DNA of 56,093 nucleotides, from assembly GCA_002479805.1 (NCBI GenBank), contig DLPB01000014.1, positions 1-56,093 of the forward strand. The letters run 5' to 3'. Shown here piece after piece: positions 15,549 through 24,408 of the stretch. The position numbers and the translations under genes were made by a program. This DNA comes from Micrococcales bacterium UBA7469. GTDB lineage: Bacteria > Actinomycetota > Actinomycetes > Actinomycetales > Microbacteriaceae. The stretch's first letter is position 1; the number at the start of each line of letters is the position of its first letter. Below the pieces are notes generated by a model that had not been told where the DNA came from, made no database searches, and was given only the letters and a program-made list of their open reading frames with translations.

Positions 15549-16624
15549 CCAAGGGCGATAAATCCGGTGCCGTTTCCTGTCACCGAAAACAACCTCGCAG
15601 CCGCCACAAATGCTGCCTTGCCGCGACCGATGGTTAGGGTCTCGTCTTTGCTGGTTGAGATAGTCAATTCACCCTGGGTGCAGACCACGATCGCGGTATT
15701 GGGCAGCTCCATGTCCATCAGCATCACACTTGCCGAAGGTTCGACGCGGTAAACCTTGAAGTCCTCCGCACTGGTTGGATACTCCCAGATGCCCTGGTTT
15801 AGTTTCTTGACTGAGATCTTGGGCTGGGTAAGTTCTGTGTAATCAAGCACCTTGAGTAGTTCGCGAACATCGACCGGTTTTGAGGTCAGCCCACCGCGCA
15901 GAACGTTGTCGCTACTAGCCATCACCTCAACACCTAGGCCTTCGAGGTAGGCGTGAATGTTGCCGGCGGGCAGAAACAAACCTTCCCCAGGTTCAAGGGT
16001 CACCAAATTCATAAAGATCGAAACCAGAATGCCAAGGTCCTGACCGTAGAGCTGAAAGAGCTGTTCGATCAGGCGATCACGCTTGCGACCCAAGACCGAG
16101 GCATTGGCAACCAGGGTGAGAATCAACTGTGGATCTGATTCATAGATCCACTGCATCGCAGCCTTGTAGCCACCCAATCGGAAAACCTCAGCCAGTGGTT
16201 CAAACCCGGCATTTGCATTAGCCAGCAAATCTAGATCTGCCTGCAACTCAGCCTCAGGTCTAAAGCCACACAGTGCCCTGAAGTCAGTGATCGCGATAAT
16301 CAGCTCAGGCTTGTGGTTGGCATCAGAGTAAGAGGGGTGATGATTTAGAAACTGCCGCGCAGCATGGGCTTTTGAAGGATGGGCCTGAATCGAAAGCGGA
16401 TTGGCTGCCGCCAAAAATTTCACCAGGTAACCAAGCTCGCCAAAGCGCTCGGTGAGCGTGCCACCTTTGGCATCTAGAACTTCAGCTGGAGCGGTTGGGT
16501 GAGTGCCGAACCACTGCTCTGCAATTGGGTAGTCAGGTTCTGCAATGCCCAGCAGGTCAGAAAGCAGCGCAGCCGAACCCCAGGCATAGTTCATTGGCTT
16601 GTTGCCAAGTGCAAAAAGAGTCAC
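15545..16624 (-). CDS. manA: Mannose-6-phosphate isomerase, class I
   Basis: A 359-residue zinc enzyme that interconverts fructose 6-phosphate and mannose 6-phosphate, feeding GDP-mannose and glycan synthesis. Visible family motifs are NKPMNYAWGS at the N-terminus, the zinc ligands in LSIQAHPSKAHA (Gln, His) and in ITDFRALCGFRP, and the C-terminal signature LFLPAGNIHAYLEGLGVEVM. GTG start, with AGTAGG in the three-base-wide junction after the MFS gene stop, suggests it is co-transcribed with the MFS and FprA genes upstream. The length is a little short of the enterobacterial enzyme but usual for actinobacteria. Confidence 0.92.
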   Translation of the reverse strand: MTLFALGNKPMNYAWGSAALLSDLLGIAEPDYPIAEQWFGTHPTAPAEVLDAKGGTLTERFGELGYLVKFLAAANPLSIQAHPSKAHAARQFLNHHPSYSDANHKPELIIAITDFRALCGFRPEAELQADLDLLANANAGFEPLAEVFRLGGYKAAMQWIYESDPQLILTLVANASVLGRKRDRLIEQLFQLYGQDLGILVSIFMNLVTLEPGEGLFLPAGNIHAYLEGLGVEVMASSDNVLRGGLTSKPVDVRELLKVLDYTELTQPKISVKKLNQGIWEYPTSAEDFKVYRVEPSASVMLMDMELPNTAIVVCTQGELTISTSKDETLTIGRGKAAFVAAARLFSVTGNGTGFIALG

Positions 16625-16626
16625 GG

Positions 16627-17895
16627 TTACCTACTCTCTTCAATCACGATGATCGGCATCGGTGAGGTTGGTGGTGCAACTGAATCTAGATCTGCCTGCT
16701 TTGCCTTCTGGGCAAATTGGTGGGCGATCAGGCCAGAGATAATCGCGAGGGTTACCGGGAAGAAAAAGGCCAGCGATAGCCCCACCCCTTCGGCAAGTGC
16801 ACCCATCAGGGTCTTTGCCATTACCGACATCGTCGAGCTCATTAGTGAAAGCCTCGACACCGCCCACGCGGTTGACACTCCAGGCACGTGACCAGCTGCC
16901 GACATAAATGTTGGAGCACCAGGAGCCAAACCCAATCCCGCAATCAACCACAGCAGCATCGTGACACCGAGGGCCAGGGTGCTGGAAGATTCAGCCAGAA
17001 GCGGTGCCGAGCTGGCGACCAGCGCCAAAACCACGGCCGCCAAAAATGCCCCTCGAGAGGCAATCAAGTTCGGGTGATACTTCTCCGCGAGTCTGGTCAT
17101 CGAAAGGCGACCGACAATCATGCCGACCATAAATGCAGCAAATGGCAGTGAGCGCAGTGCCAGCTCAACATTTAACACATCTCTGGCAAATACCGCTGCC
17201 CAGTCGATAACCGCAACCTCTGGATAAACGATTCCGATCATGCCGACCGCGAGCAGCACCAACTGGGCAGGCAGCTGATAGAACTTGCGCTTGACCACCG
17301 CAGCACGCTCTTCTAAGTGACCATCCTCGGTTGGCGATAGCAACCAGCGCAATGCGAATTCAAAGACGATGACATTGAGAATTGCCACCAGAATCAAAAA
17401 CTGCTGCAGGTCCATAAACACCGTGGATAAACCACCGGTGATTGCGGCACCAACCGCACCCAGGCTCCAACCGGCATGGAAGCGACCGATTACGTTCTTC
17501 GAGATTTGCTTCTGCAGCAATACCGAGTGAGCGTTTACCGAGACACCGAGGATCGACATGAAGAAGTTGAAGCCCATGTTGATAAAGAACCAGATCGCTG
17601 GGTTCGATGTGACACTGAGCAGCACCAGGAAGACCGCACCTAAGTAGTTGCCAAAACGAATCAATGTTCTGGGCCCAAAGCGCATTATCAAACGCGAGAC
17701 AAAGAACAACGGGGTGATAGATCCCACCACACCAAAACCGATGATGGTTCCCCAAGTTGCAAATGAAACACCTAGCCGGTCAATAAACTCCGGAACCCAG
17801 GCCACCGAGCTCAGTGCAATGTGACCCGTGAAGGTGAAGGTTATAAGCATCGCAATTTGTGCCTTGCGAAGCCGCTTACCGGAGAGCTTTTCCAA
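16627..17895 (-). CDS. MFS transporter, function unknown
   Basis: A 422-residue protein with about twelve membrane helices. Recognisable segments are SVAWVPEFIDRLGVSFATWG near the N-terminus and RLIMRFGPRTLIRFGNYLG in the loop after helix 2, as in YbjJ-like MFS proteins. The substrate is unknown. It starts with TTG immediately after the fprA stop and ends two bases before manA, so it is probably part of an fprA-MFS-manA unit. The start codon is not certain because no clear ribosome site is separable from the end of fprA. Confidence 0.8.
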   Translation of the reverse strand: MEKLSGKRLRKAQIAMLITFTFTGHIALSSVAWVPEFIDRLGVSFATWGTIIGFGVVGSITPLFFVSRLIMRFGPRTLIRFGNYLGAVFLVLLSVTSNPAIWFFINMGFNFFMSILGVSVNAHSVLLQKQISKNVIGRFHAGWSLGAVGAAITGGLSTVFMDLQQFLILVAILNVIVFEFALRWLLSPTEDGHLEERAAVVKRKFYQLPAQLVLLAVGMIGIVYPEVAVIDWAAVFARDVLNVELALRSLPFAAFMVGMIVGRLSMTRLAEKYHPNLIASRGAFLAAVVLALVASSAPLLAESSSTLALGVTMLLWLIAGLGLAPGAPTFMSAAGHVPGVSTAWAVSRLSLMSSTMSVMAKTLMGALAEGVGLSLAFFFPVTLAIISGLIAHQFAQKAKQADLDSVAPPTSPMPIIVIEESR

Positions 17896-19251
17896 CTACT
17901 TGGCGCCTTCGATAATCGAGGCAATCTCCTCGCGGTCGAATAGCTTCTTACGCTCGCGACCGTCTTGAGCGCCCAGGGAAAGCTCTTTGGCATCAAGAGT
18001 CAGCCAGTCTTTCCAATCCAAGTACTTCACACCGCGAGAATCTAGAGTCTCAAGAATCTCAGCCTCGGCTGCTCGCGTCGGCTGCCACCACATCGCCCTA
18101 TCGGCAATCACGTGGGAGATGGTTTCGATAGCATCGGCCTTGGTGTGACCGATCAGGCCAACGGGTCCGCGCTTGATCCAACCGGTGCAGTAGACACCTG
18201 GAATCTGCTTGCCCTCATCATCAAGCACGCGACCCTCGCTGTTGCGAATCACGCCGTGCTTGGAGTCGAAAGGAATCTCGTCCACCGCTGAGCCAAAGTA
18301 TCCAACCGCACGGTAAACCGCCTGGATCGGGAAGGTCTGAAACTCATCGATTGGGGTGACGTTTCCGGTGCCATCTAGCTTGGTGCGCTGCACCTTCAGA
18401 CCAACCACCTTGCCGTCTTCACCGAGCACCTCAACCGGAGCTGAGAAGAAGTGCAGGTGCAATCTGCGCTCCTCGTGCGCCTGTGGGTTCTCACGCAGGT
18501 CCTCGAGGGTCTTTACCATCACACGAACCTGGTTGTTGCTGTCGATGGCGGCTTGCGAACCCTCGTCATACTGGAAGTCTTCGTCGTAGACGATTGACTG
18601 CACACCTTCGACGTGAAGTGCTTCGCGCAGCTCCAGTGGGCTGAATTTCACCTGAGCCGGTCCGCGTCTTCCAAAGACATGGACATCGGTAACCGGTGAT
18701 GCCTTGAGGCCTTCGTAAACGTGGTCCGGGATGTCGGTGGAGAGTAGGTCATCTGGCCGCTTAATCAGCATGCGGGCAACATCCAGTGCGACGTTACCGT
18801 TACCGATAACCGCAATCTCTTTGGCATTTAGTGGCCAGCTTCGTGGGAAGTCTGGGTGGGCGTCATACCAGTTCACAAAATCTGCTGCACCGTATGAGCC
18901 ATCGAGTTCAATGCCGGGAATATTCAGGTCGGCGTCTTTGATCGCGCCGGTTGCAAAGATCACTGCGTTGTAGTGCTGCTTTAGGTCATCCAGGGTGATG
19001 TCAGTGCCGTACTGGACATTGCCGAAAAAGCGAATGTCGCCGCGGTCCAGCACCTCGTAAAGCGCACGAATAATGCCCTTGATTCTCGGGTGGTCAGGAG
19101 CAACTCCGTAGCGAACCAAACCGTATGGTGCTGGAAGCAGGTCAAAGAGGTCAATCGAGACTTCAAAGTCGCGCTCTGCTTTGAGAATCAAGTCGGATGC
19201 GTAAATGCCTGCCGGCCCAGCTCCGATTACCGCCAAACGTAGTTTTGCCAA
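17896..19251 (-). CDS. fprA: Ferredoxin/flavodoxin-NADP+ reductase, FprA type
   Basis: A 451-residue flavoprotein of the adrenodoxin-reductase family. The FAD site is VIGAGPAGIYASDL at the N-terminus, followed by the hallmark PYGLVRYGVAPDHPRIK. The NADP site is IGNGNVALDVARMLIKR near residue 155, and GWIKRGPVGLIGHTK near residue 360 is conserved in FprA proteins. It passes electrons between NADPH and ferredoxin, for example for P450 or other iron-sulphur enzymes. TTG start with AGAGGAAA upstream. It follows the polyprenyl synthase gene by ten bases. Confidence 0.93.
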   Translation of the reverse strand: MAKLRLAVIGAGPAGIYASDLILKAERDFEVSIDLFDLLPAPYGLVRYGVAPDHPRIKGIIRALYEVLDRGDIRFFGNVQYGTDITLDDLKQHYNAVIFATGAIKDADLNIPGIELDGSYGAADFVNWYDAHPDFPRSWPLNAKEIAVIGNGNVALDVARMLIKRPDDLLSTDIPDHVYEGLKASPVTDVHVFGRRGPAQVKFSPLELREALHVEGVQSIVYDEDFQYDEGSQAAIDSNNQVRVMVKTLEDLRENPQAHEERRLHLHFFSAPVEVLGEDGKVVGLKVQRTKLDGTGNVTPIDEFQTFPIQAVYRAVGYFGSAVDEIPFDSKHGVIRNSEGRVLDDEGKQIPGVYCTGWIKRGPVGLIGHTKADAIETISHVIADRAMWWQPTRAAEAEILETLDSRGVKYLDWKDWLTLDAKELSLGAQDGRERKKLFDREEIASIIEGAK

Positions 19252-19261
19252 TTACTTTCCT

Positions 19262-20260
19262 CTAACCTTGCCGATCAACAACTGCGTCGGCGAATGCAAT
19301 AAGTGCCGACTTCACGCTCGAGGCTGGTAGCAGGTCCAGCGCAGCCTTTGCCCGGTCAGCCCAGCCGTGAGTAATCTCTAGCGATTCGGCCATCACCTCG
19401 TGAGCGCGCAATTTACCCAACACCTCTTGTAGGTCTTCTTCTTCCAAGCCATCGCGAATTTGTAGGTAAAGCGCTTGTGAAGCTGCATCTTTGTGGTTTG
19501 CCAACAGCAATACCGGCAGGGTTGGCACACCAGCCAACAGGTCGGTTCCGGCAACCTTGCCGGACTGATCCTTGGTGCTTTGAATATCGATGATGTCGTC
19601 GATCAACTGGAAGGCAACGCCGATGCTCTCGCCGAACTGCTTGAGTGGTTCTTGGTATTCCTTGGGCGCTCCGGAAACTAGTGCTCCAATCTGAGCAGAA
19701 AGCGCGATTAGCGAACCGGTCTTATCGCGCAGCACCTCGTAGTAGTGGTGCAGCGGGTCTTGACCATCCTGCGGCCCAATGGTCTCGTGAAGTTGGCCGA
19801 GCACCAACTGCTCAAAGACCTTGGCCTGAAGTTTGAGCGAATCATCGCCAAGACCAGAGACGATGTTGGAGGCGCGGGCAAATAACAGGTCACCGGTGAG
19901 AATTGCAACGTTGTTGCCCCAGACCATGTGAGCGGTGTCGACACCTCTGCGCTTAGACGCCTGGTCCATCACATCATCGTGGTAGAGAGTTGCCAGGTGA
20001 GTGATCTCCATCACTACCGCTGCATCAAGCACCTCTTCTTCCTTGGGGTCACCAAGGTGAGAGGTGAGCAGGGTTAGCACTGGGCGCAGTCGCTTGCCAC
20101 CGGCAGCCGAGAGGTGGCTGGACATCTTGTTCACCAGGGTCTCTGTGTGAGCAGTTGCCTCAGCGATGCGCTTTTCGACAATCTCCATGCGGGCTTCAAG
20201 ATCTGCGATTAGGGCTCGGTCAGAAACTTTGCGCAGCTGGCTTGGCAGAGTGATTTTCAT
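19262..20260 (-). CDS. Polyprenyl diphosphate synthase (menaquinone side chain)
   Basis: A 332-residue trans-prenyltransferase. The first aspartate-rich motif is LYHDDVMDQASKRRG (near residue 95) and the second is FQLIDDIIDIQS (near residue 220). GKRLRPVLTLLTS is the usual substrate-binding segment. It condenses isopentenyl diphosphate units into a long chain, probably the menaquinone tail, since its start overlaps the menG stop by four bases (ATGA) and the other men genes lie just to the right. Chain length cannot be told from sequence alone. heptaprenyl, octaprenyl or longer products are all possible. Confidence 0.92.
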   Translation of the reverse strand: MKITLPSQLRKVSDRALIADLEARMEIVEKRIAEATAHTETLVNKMSSHLSAAGGKRLRPVLTLLTSHLGDPKEEEVLDAAVVMEITHLATLYHDDVMDQASKRRGVDTAHMVWGNNVAILTGDLLFARASNIVSGLGDDSLKLQAKVFEQLVLGQLHETIGPQDGQDPLHHYYEVLRDKTGSLIALSAQIGALVSGAPKEYQEPLKQFGESIGVAFQLIDDIIDIQSTKDQSGKVAGTDLLAGVPTLPVLLLANHKDAASQALYLQIRDGLEEEDLQEVLGKLRAHEVMAESLEITHGWADRAKAALDLLPASSVKSALIAFADAVVDRQG

Positions 20261-20946
20261 CGCTTGACTCCCTGGTGTAGGGCAACGATGCCGAATGAAA
20301 GGTTCTTGTAACCGACCTGGCTAAAGCCAACGTTTGCGATGTCTTGAGCTAAGTCTTTTTGCTTTGGCCAAGCCTGAATGGATTCGGCTAGATAGTCATA
20401 GGCCTCTGGGCTCTTGGAGAAAAGCGCGGAGATCTTTGGCAGGAAGTACTTGAGGTAGAAGCGATACAAAATTCCAAATGGCCCAGGCACGTGAGAGAAC
20501 TCGCAGATCACCAGCCGACCACCAGGCTTTAGCACCCGAAGAAATTCGCCGAGCGCAACTTTGTGATCCTGCACATTGCGCAGTCCAAAGCTCATGGTCA
20601 CCACATCAAACTCTTCGTTTTTGAAAGGCAGCTTCATGGCATCGGCAAAGACAAACTCCAGCTTGGGATACTTCTTTTTGCCGACCTCAAGCATGCCCTT
20701 GGAGAAATCGGCAGCCACCACTCGAACGCCATCGGATAAAAATGCCATTGAGCTGGTGCCGGTGCCGGCGGCGATATCGAGAACCTGCTCGCCCGCTTTA
20801 GCGTTTACGGCCTTTGCGACTTTCCCGCGCCATAGTCGCGATTGACCGAAGGAAAGTAGGTCATTGGTTTTGTCGTAAGAATCTGCGACCGAGTCAAACA
20901 TTGCCGATACGGCTTGCGGTTGTTTGGATAGGTCGGCCTTGCTCAC
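20257..20946 (-). CDS. menG: Demethylmenaquinone methyltransferase
   Basis: A 229-residue SAM-dependent methyltransferase (UbiE/MenG) for the last step of menaquinone synthesis. Motifs are MFDSVADSYDKTNDLLSFG at the N-terminus, the SAM loop VLDIAAGTGTSSMAF, and the family signature MSFGLRNVQDHKVALGEFLR. It starts with GTG. TAGACT ends six bases before it, and the TAG is also the stop codon of the preceding 106-residue gene, so it is probably leaderless. It is coupled to the polyprenyl synthase gene by a four-base overlap, an arrangement that joins tail synthesis with ring methylation. Confidence 0.93.
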   Translation of the reverse strand: MSKADLSKQPQAVSAMFDSVADSYDKTNDLLSFGQSRLWRGKVAKAVNAKAGEQVLDIAAGTGTSSMAFLSDGVRVVAADFSKGMLEVGKKKYPKLEFVFADAMKLPFKNEEFDVVTMSFGLRNVQDHKVALGEFLRVLKPGGRLVICEFSHVPGPFGILYRFYLKYFLPKISALFSKSPEAYDYLAESIQAWPKQKDLAQDIANVGFSQVGYKNLSFGIVALHQGVKR

Positions 20947-20952
20947 TAGAGC

Positions 20953-20958
20953 AGTCTA
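20953..20958 (-). promoter_or_regulatory. -10 element, leaderless start of menG
   Basis: TAGACT on the minus strand ends six bases before the GTG. Its TAG (20958-20956) is the stop codon of the 106-residue gene upstream. Confidence 0.5.
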
Positions 20959-21276
20959 ATCTTTATCCTCGCCCTTGGAACCCCGCACGAAGGTGTAAAT
21001 CACCAGCCCAATCGATCCAGCTCCCAATGCCAGCACTAACGGAGTCGTGGCCATCACAAATTGATCGGCCGGAGTCTGATTCGTAATCACAATCTTGGAG
21101 ACATCAATCGGTTCTGATTTGGGTGCGGTGTCCAACGGATTGTGAACCTGCGGGCCAATCACCTGCTCCTGAGACTCCCGTTCGACCTTTTCTTCAGATT
21201 CGTCTTCATCGGCGAAAGCAGCCAGCGGGGATAAGAAGATGGGCAAGGCAAGGAATACCGCGACTACTTTTCGCAT
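20956..21276 (-). CDS. Small exported membrane-anchored protein, unknown function
   Basis: A 106-residue protein not matched to a family I know. It has a signal peptide (VVAVFLALPIFLSPLAAFA, cleavage likely before DEDESEE), an acidic segment, and one C-terminal membrane helix (TTPLVLALGAGSIGLVIYTF) with a short charged cytoplasmic tail, so the middle would sit outside the cell. ATG with GAGGAG upstream. It lies directly before menG and divergent from menF, so it may belong to the respiratory block, but that is only positional. Confidence 0.75.
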   Translation of the reverse strand: MRKVVAVFLALPIFLSPLAAFADEDESEEKVERESQEQVIGPQVHNPLDTAPKSEPIDVSKIVITNQTPADQFVMATTPLVLALGAGSIGLVIYTFVRGSKGEDKD

Positions 21277-21375
21277 TGGACTCCTCGCCTAGACTTAACC
21301 TCAAGGATAGATAGCTTGGCCCTAAAGCCCCAGCTTTTGCTGATGCTCACAGCCAACTCTTAGTAAAGGATCTCC

Positions 21376-22566
21376 ATGCCGCTCAAGGTGACCTCGCGTC
21401 CTATTGAGCTAGCCGGCCTACCAACCGGAGATTTTCTTTTTGCTCGCAGTAACCAAACCCTGATTGGTCAAGGGATAGCGCTTCGCCTCAGCGCAAAGGG
21501 TAAGGATCGAATTGCCTCACTTGCTAAAAAATGGCAAGAGGTTTGTGCCGAAGCCGAGATTCTCGACGGCGTGAAACTTCCCGGTAGCTCGCTAGTGGCA
21601 TTTAGCTCAATTACCTTTTCGGAGAACTCCCAGGTCGAGAGTGTGCTGGTGGTGCCCAAAAGGCTCTATGTGATTCGACCAGAGGCAAGCTTTGTAATCG
21701 AAGTTGAAGCCGAAGAGCATCACCTTGCCGAAACTTGCGCACCAACCAAATTTGAAGCGGGCAAGCTCTCCCCCGCAGGCTTTACCGATGCCGTATCGAA
21801 AGCGATCAGGACTATTGCGCAGACCGAGCTGAAAAAGGTCGTGCTCTCGAGGGATCTCGAGATGGTCTTGCCACAGCAACCTGATCTGACAGAGCCCCTC
21901 GCCAGATTACGAGCGCGCTACCCGGAATGCTGGACCTACAAAGTCGAAGGTGTATTTGGAGCATCCCCAGAGCTTCTGCTGCGAGCCGAGCGCGGCGAGG
22001 TTTCGGCTCGCGTGTTAGCCGGAACCGCAGGTCGCGGCACCGACCCAGATGTCGATCGCGCAATTGCAGATGGCCTAAGCCACTCGATCAAGAACAATCA
22101 CGAGCATGGCTATGCAGTGCAGTCCATGGTGTCTGAACTAGAGCCTTTCTGCGAATGGGTTGAGGCCGATGCCCAACCTTTCTCGCTTGCGCTGCCAGAT
22201 CTTTGGCACCTTGCCACCGACGTTCGAGGAAAGCTCAAACCAGCGACCAGCCTGCTCGATGTAATTGCGAAGCTTCACCCAACCGCAGCGGTTGCCGGAA
22301 CCCCGCGCGAACTAGCAATTGAGCTGATCGAAGAACTAGAGCCTTACGACCGCGGAGGCTATGCCGGACCAGTTGGCTGGGTGTCTGCCGATGGCTCTGG
22401 GGAACTTGCGATTGCCCTGCGCGGCGGCATTATCGAAACCCAAGGCAACCAGGTCGTGGTTCGAGCAATTGCCGGTTGCGGCATCGTGGCGGAATCTGAC
22501 CCGCAGGCAGAGCTTGCGGAGACCGAACTGAAGTTCCGCGCTGTGCGCTACGCCTTCGAAAACTAG
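21376..22566 (+). CDS. menF: Isochorismate synthase
   Basis: A 396-residue chorismate-binding enzyme that turns chorismate into isochorismate, the first committed step to menaquinone. The C-terminal domain is typical: KVVLSRDLEM, GASPELLLRAERGEVSARVL, AGTAGRG, then KLHPTAAVAGTPRE and GPVGWVSADGSGELAIALR. The menaquinone role, not siderophore synthesis, is inferred from the adjacent menD, menA, menE, menB and menC. ATG has AAGGA about six bases upstream. The stop overlaps the convergent menD stop by four bases. Confidence 0.9.
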   Translation: MPLKVTSRPIELAGLPTGDFLFARSNQTLIGQGIALRLSAKGKDRIASLAKKWQEVCAEAEILDGVKLPGSSLVAFSSITFSENSQVESVLVVPKRLYVIRPEASFVIEVEAEEHHLAETCAPTKFEAGKLSPAGFTDAVSKAIRTIAQTELKKVVLSRDLEMVLPQQPDLTEPLARLRARYPECWTYKVEGVFGASPELLLRAERGEVSARVLAGTAGRGTDPDVDRAIADGLSHSIKNNHEHGYAVQSMVSELEPFCEWVEADAQPFSLALPDLWHLATDVRGKLKPATSLLDVIAKLHPTAAVAGTPRELAIELIEELEPYDRGGYAGPVGWVSADGSGELAIALRGGIIETQGNQVVVRAIAGCGIVAESDPQAELAETELKFRAVRYAFEN

Positions 22567-24074
22567 AGCTGGTAGTCGATAAGTAGCTGGCCTGAGCGCT
22601 GCAAAACCTTCGTTAGCTCGCTCACCGAATCAACTGCAACATACTCCCAGCTATAGGCGTAAGCCAATGATTTGAGATCAACCTGCTGCGGGGTTAGGAA
22701 CAAGCGCTGCAGCGCATCCTGCGGCAATAGCTGAGCCACCTCGAGCTTCTTGAATATCTCACCGCCGCGATCATTGCCGACAATCAGTTGGACATCCAGT
22801 TTTTCTATTCCAGAGAGATTTAGCCCACTTGCATCGTGCAGCAGGGTGAGGTCACCAAGCAGGGCTCTGGTTTTCTTTCCAGATTGCGCGAGCCCGAGTG
22901 CTGTTGAAACCGTGCCGTCAATACCAGCCAGACCGCGATTGGCAAAGGCGCGAAGTTGCTTTGCCGGCAGAGCCCGGTCAGCCTCCCTAATGATTTGCGA
23001 AGCGCCGAAGAGCAACTGCTCATCCACGTTAGTTGCCGCCCAAACTGCCTGGGCCAACTCCGCGCGCTTTGAGATCAAGGCGGCATTTAGCTGCCAGGCA
23101 TCAACCCATGCCTGCTGAGATACACCCAGTGGCACAAGCTCGTCAGCAAACCCAAGTGCATTACCGCTCGGGTCAAAGTGGCCGTGGGTGCCACTTTGAC
23201 AGACCCAGGTCTTGGCATTCGCAATCAGCTTTTGGATTGGCCTAGAAAGCGTTGGCTTACCAAAGACAAAAACTTGATCAACCTCAGACCCGAGTTCTCC
23301 ATTTAGACCAGCGATGTAATCAACCACAAGCTGCTCTGAATAGCGAGCGCCGGAAGTTGGCTCGGCGAATAGCGGAAGATTGGCAGCCTTGGCAAACTCG
23401 ACAGCAGCTGCTCCCGCACCAGCACCAGCAACCACAACGGCGCGGTCAGAAACCTCCACCTCTAAGGTGGACTTTGCCGATCGGACTTGATTTGCCGTTA
23501 CCCCCAAGGTGATGATCTCATTCGCCTTGGGTGTTAGGTCGCTCAGCGGTTCTTGAAACTGCAGGTTGAGCTGCACCGGTCCCGGGTGCTCCGAGCTGGC
23601 AAGCTCAATGGCCTCGATTGCAAGTTCCCGAGCATTGAATTCACCTAGCTCTGGAACGCTGACGTCAATGCAGTGAATAACTGCATCGGAAAAAATCCCC
23701 ACCTGGATGGTGGTCTGGTTCGCACCCTTGCCGCGAAGTCTGGCAGGACGATCTGCGGTGAGCAGAATCATCGGCACACCACTGTGCTTAGCTTCCAACA
23801 CTGCTGGGTGAAGGTTGGCCACCGCGGTTCCACTCGTGGTGATTACCACCGAAGGCGTGCCAGAGGTCATTGCCCTACCCAATGCCACAAATCCCATCGA
23901 GCGCTCGTCGAGCCGCACGGTTAGATCTGCCAAGCCAGCCTGAGCCAGTTGATCAGCAGCAATGGCAAGCGACTGTGATCTTGCTCCGGGAGCTAGGTAG
24001 AAGTGCTTGGCACCTAGGGCAACCAAGGTCGCCAATAGCTCTGCCGCAAAGGATTGGGAGCTGGCTTTTGTCAC
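22563..24074 (-). CDS. menD: SEPHCHC synthase (menaquinone biosynthesis)
   Basis: A 503-residue thiamine-diphosphate enzyme joining 2-oxoglutarate to isochorismate. The N-terminal domain has LAPGARSQSLA and the activating glutamate in RLDERSMGFVALG, then TTSGTAVANLHPAVLEA and LTADRPARLRGKGANQTT, all hallmarks of MenD. The cofactor-binding part ends in LLGDLTLLHDASGL. It is slightly shorter than the enterobacterial enzyme (about 556). GTG start overlaps the stop of the upstream PLDc_N gene (GTGA). It is transcribed toward menF. Confidence 0.92.
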   Translation of the reverse strand: MTKASSQSFAAELLATLVALGAKHFYLAPGARSQSLAIAADQLAQAGLADLTVRLDERSMGFVALGRAMTSGTPSVVITTSGTAVANLHPAVLEAKHSGVPMILLTADRPARLRGKGANQTTIQVGIFSDAVIHCIDVSVPELGEFNARELAIEAIELASSEHPGPVQLNLQFQEPLSDLTPKANEIITLGVTANQVRSAKSTLEVEVSDRAVVVAGAGAGAAAVEFAKAANLPLFAEPTSGARYSEQLVVDYIAGLNGELGSEVDQVFVFGKPTLSRPIQKLIANAKTWVCQSGTHGHFDPSGNALGFADELVPLGVSQQAWVDAWQLNAALISKRAELAQAVWAATNVDEQLLFGASQIIREADRALPAKQLRAFANRGLAGIDGTVSTALGLAQSGKKTRALLGDLTLLHDASGLNLSGIEKLDVQLIVGNDRGGEIFKKLEVAQLLPQDALQRLFLTPQQVDLKSLAYAYSWEYVAVDSVSELTKVLQRSGQLLIDYQL

Positions 24075-24370
24075 TTCTGGTCGTCTTCGTCTTTCTTTAG
24101 CTTACGCTGCAGATCGCGAAGGAAGTTTGGGTCATCGTCCGGGGCGACGACCCTGCGATTCTTACCTGGGTTCGAAGGTCCCTTGCCCAGCGGTCTTCCC
24201 ACCATCAGATAGAGCAATCCGCCGAAGAATGGGATTACCAGGCACAGCAGCACCCATGCCCACTTAGGAAGTAGGCGGACCTCATTCTTATTTGCCGCAG
24301 CGGCAAAGACGGTGGTGAATACCGTGAATATCACCAAAAAGGCGATAGAGGCAATTGCCAGTCTTGTCAT
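24071..24370 (-). CDS. PLDc_N domain membrane protein
   Basis: A 99-residue protein with two membrane helices: AIASIAFLVIFTVFTTVFAAAA, then WAWVLLCLVIPFFGGLLYLMVGRP, which is the PLDc_N (phospholipase-D nuclease N-terminal) domain found alone in many actinobacteria. The cytoplasmic tail is highly charged and ends KKDEDDQK. The function is not established; the domain alone has no catalytic residues. It is coupled to menD by a four-base overlap. TAGGGT ends seven bases before the ATG, so a leaderless start is likely. Confidence 0.85.
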   Translation of the reverse strand: MTRLAIASIAFLVIFTVFTTVFAAAANKNEVRLLPKWAWVLLCLVIPFFGGLLYLMVGRPLGKGPSNPGKNRRVVAPDDDPNFLRDLQRKLKKDEDDQK

Positions 24371-24377
24371 ACCCTCA

Positions 24378-24383
24378 ACCCTA
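24378..24383 (-). promoter_or_regulatory. -10 element, leaderless start of the PLDc_N-menD unit
   Basis: TAGGGT on the minus strand ends seven bases before the ATG at 24370. Confidence 0.4.
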
Positions 24384-24396
24384 ATTCAGACTCGCT

Positions 24397-24402
24397 TAGA
24401 CT
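24397..24402 (+). promoter_or_regulatory. -10 element, leaderless start of the DUF4229 gene
   Basis: TAGACT ends six bases before the GTG at 24409. There is no Shine-Dalgarno. Confidence 0.5.
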
Positions 24403-24408
24403 ATTGCC

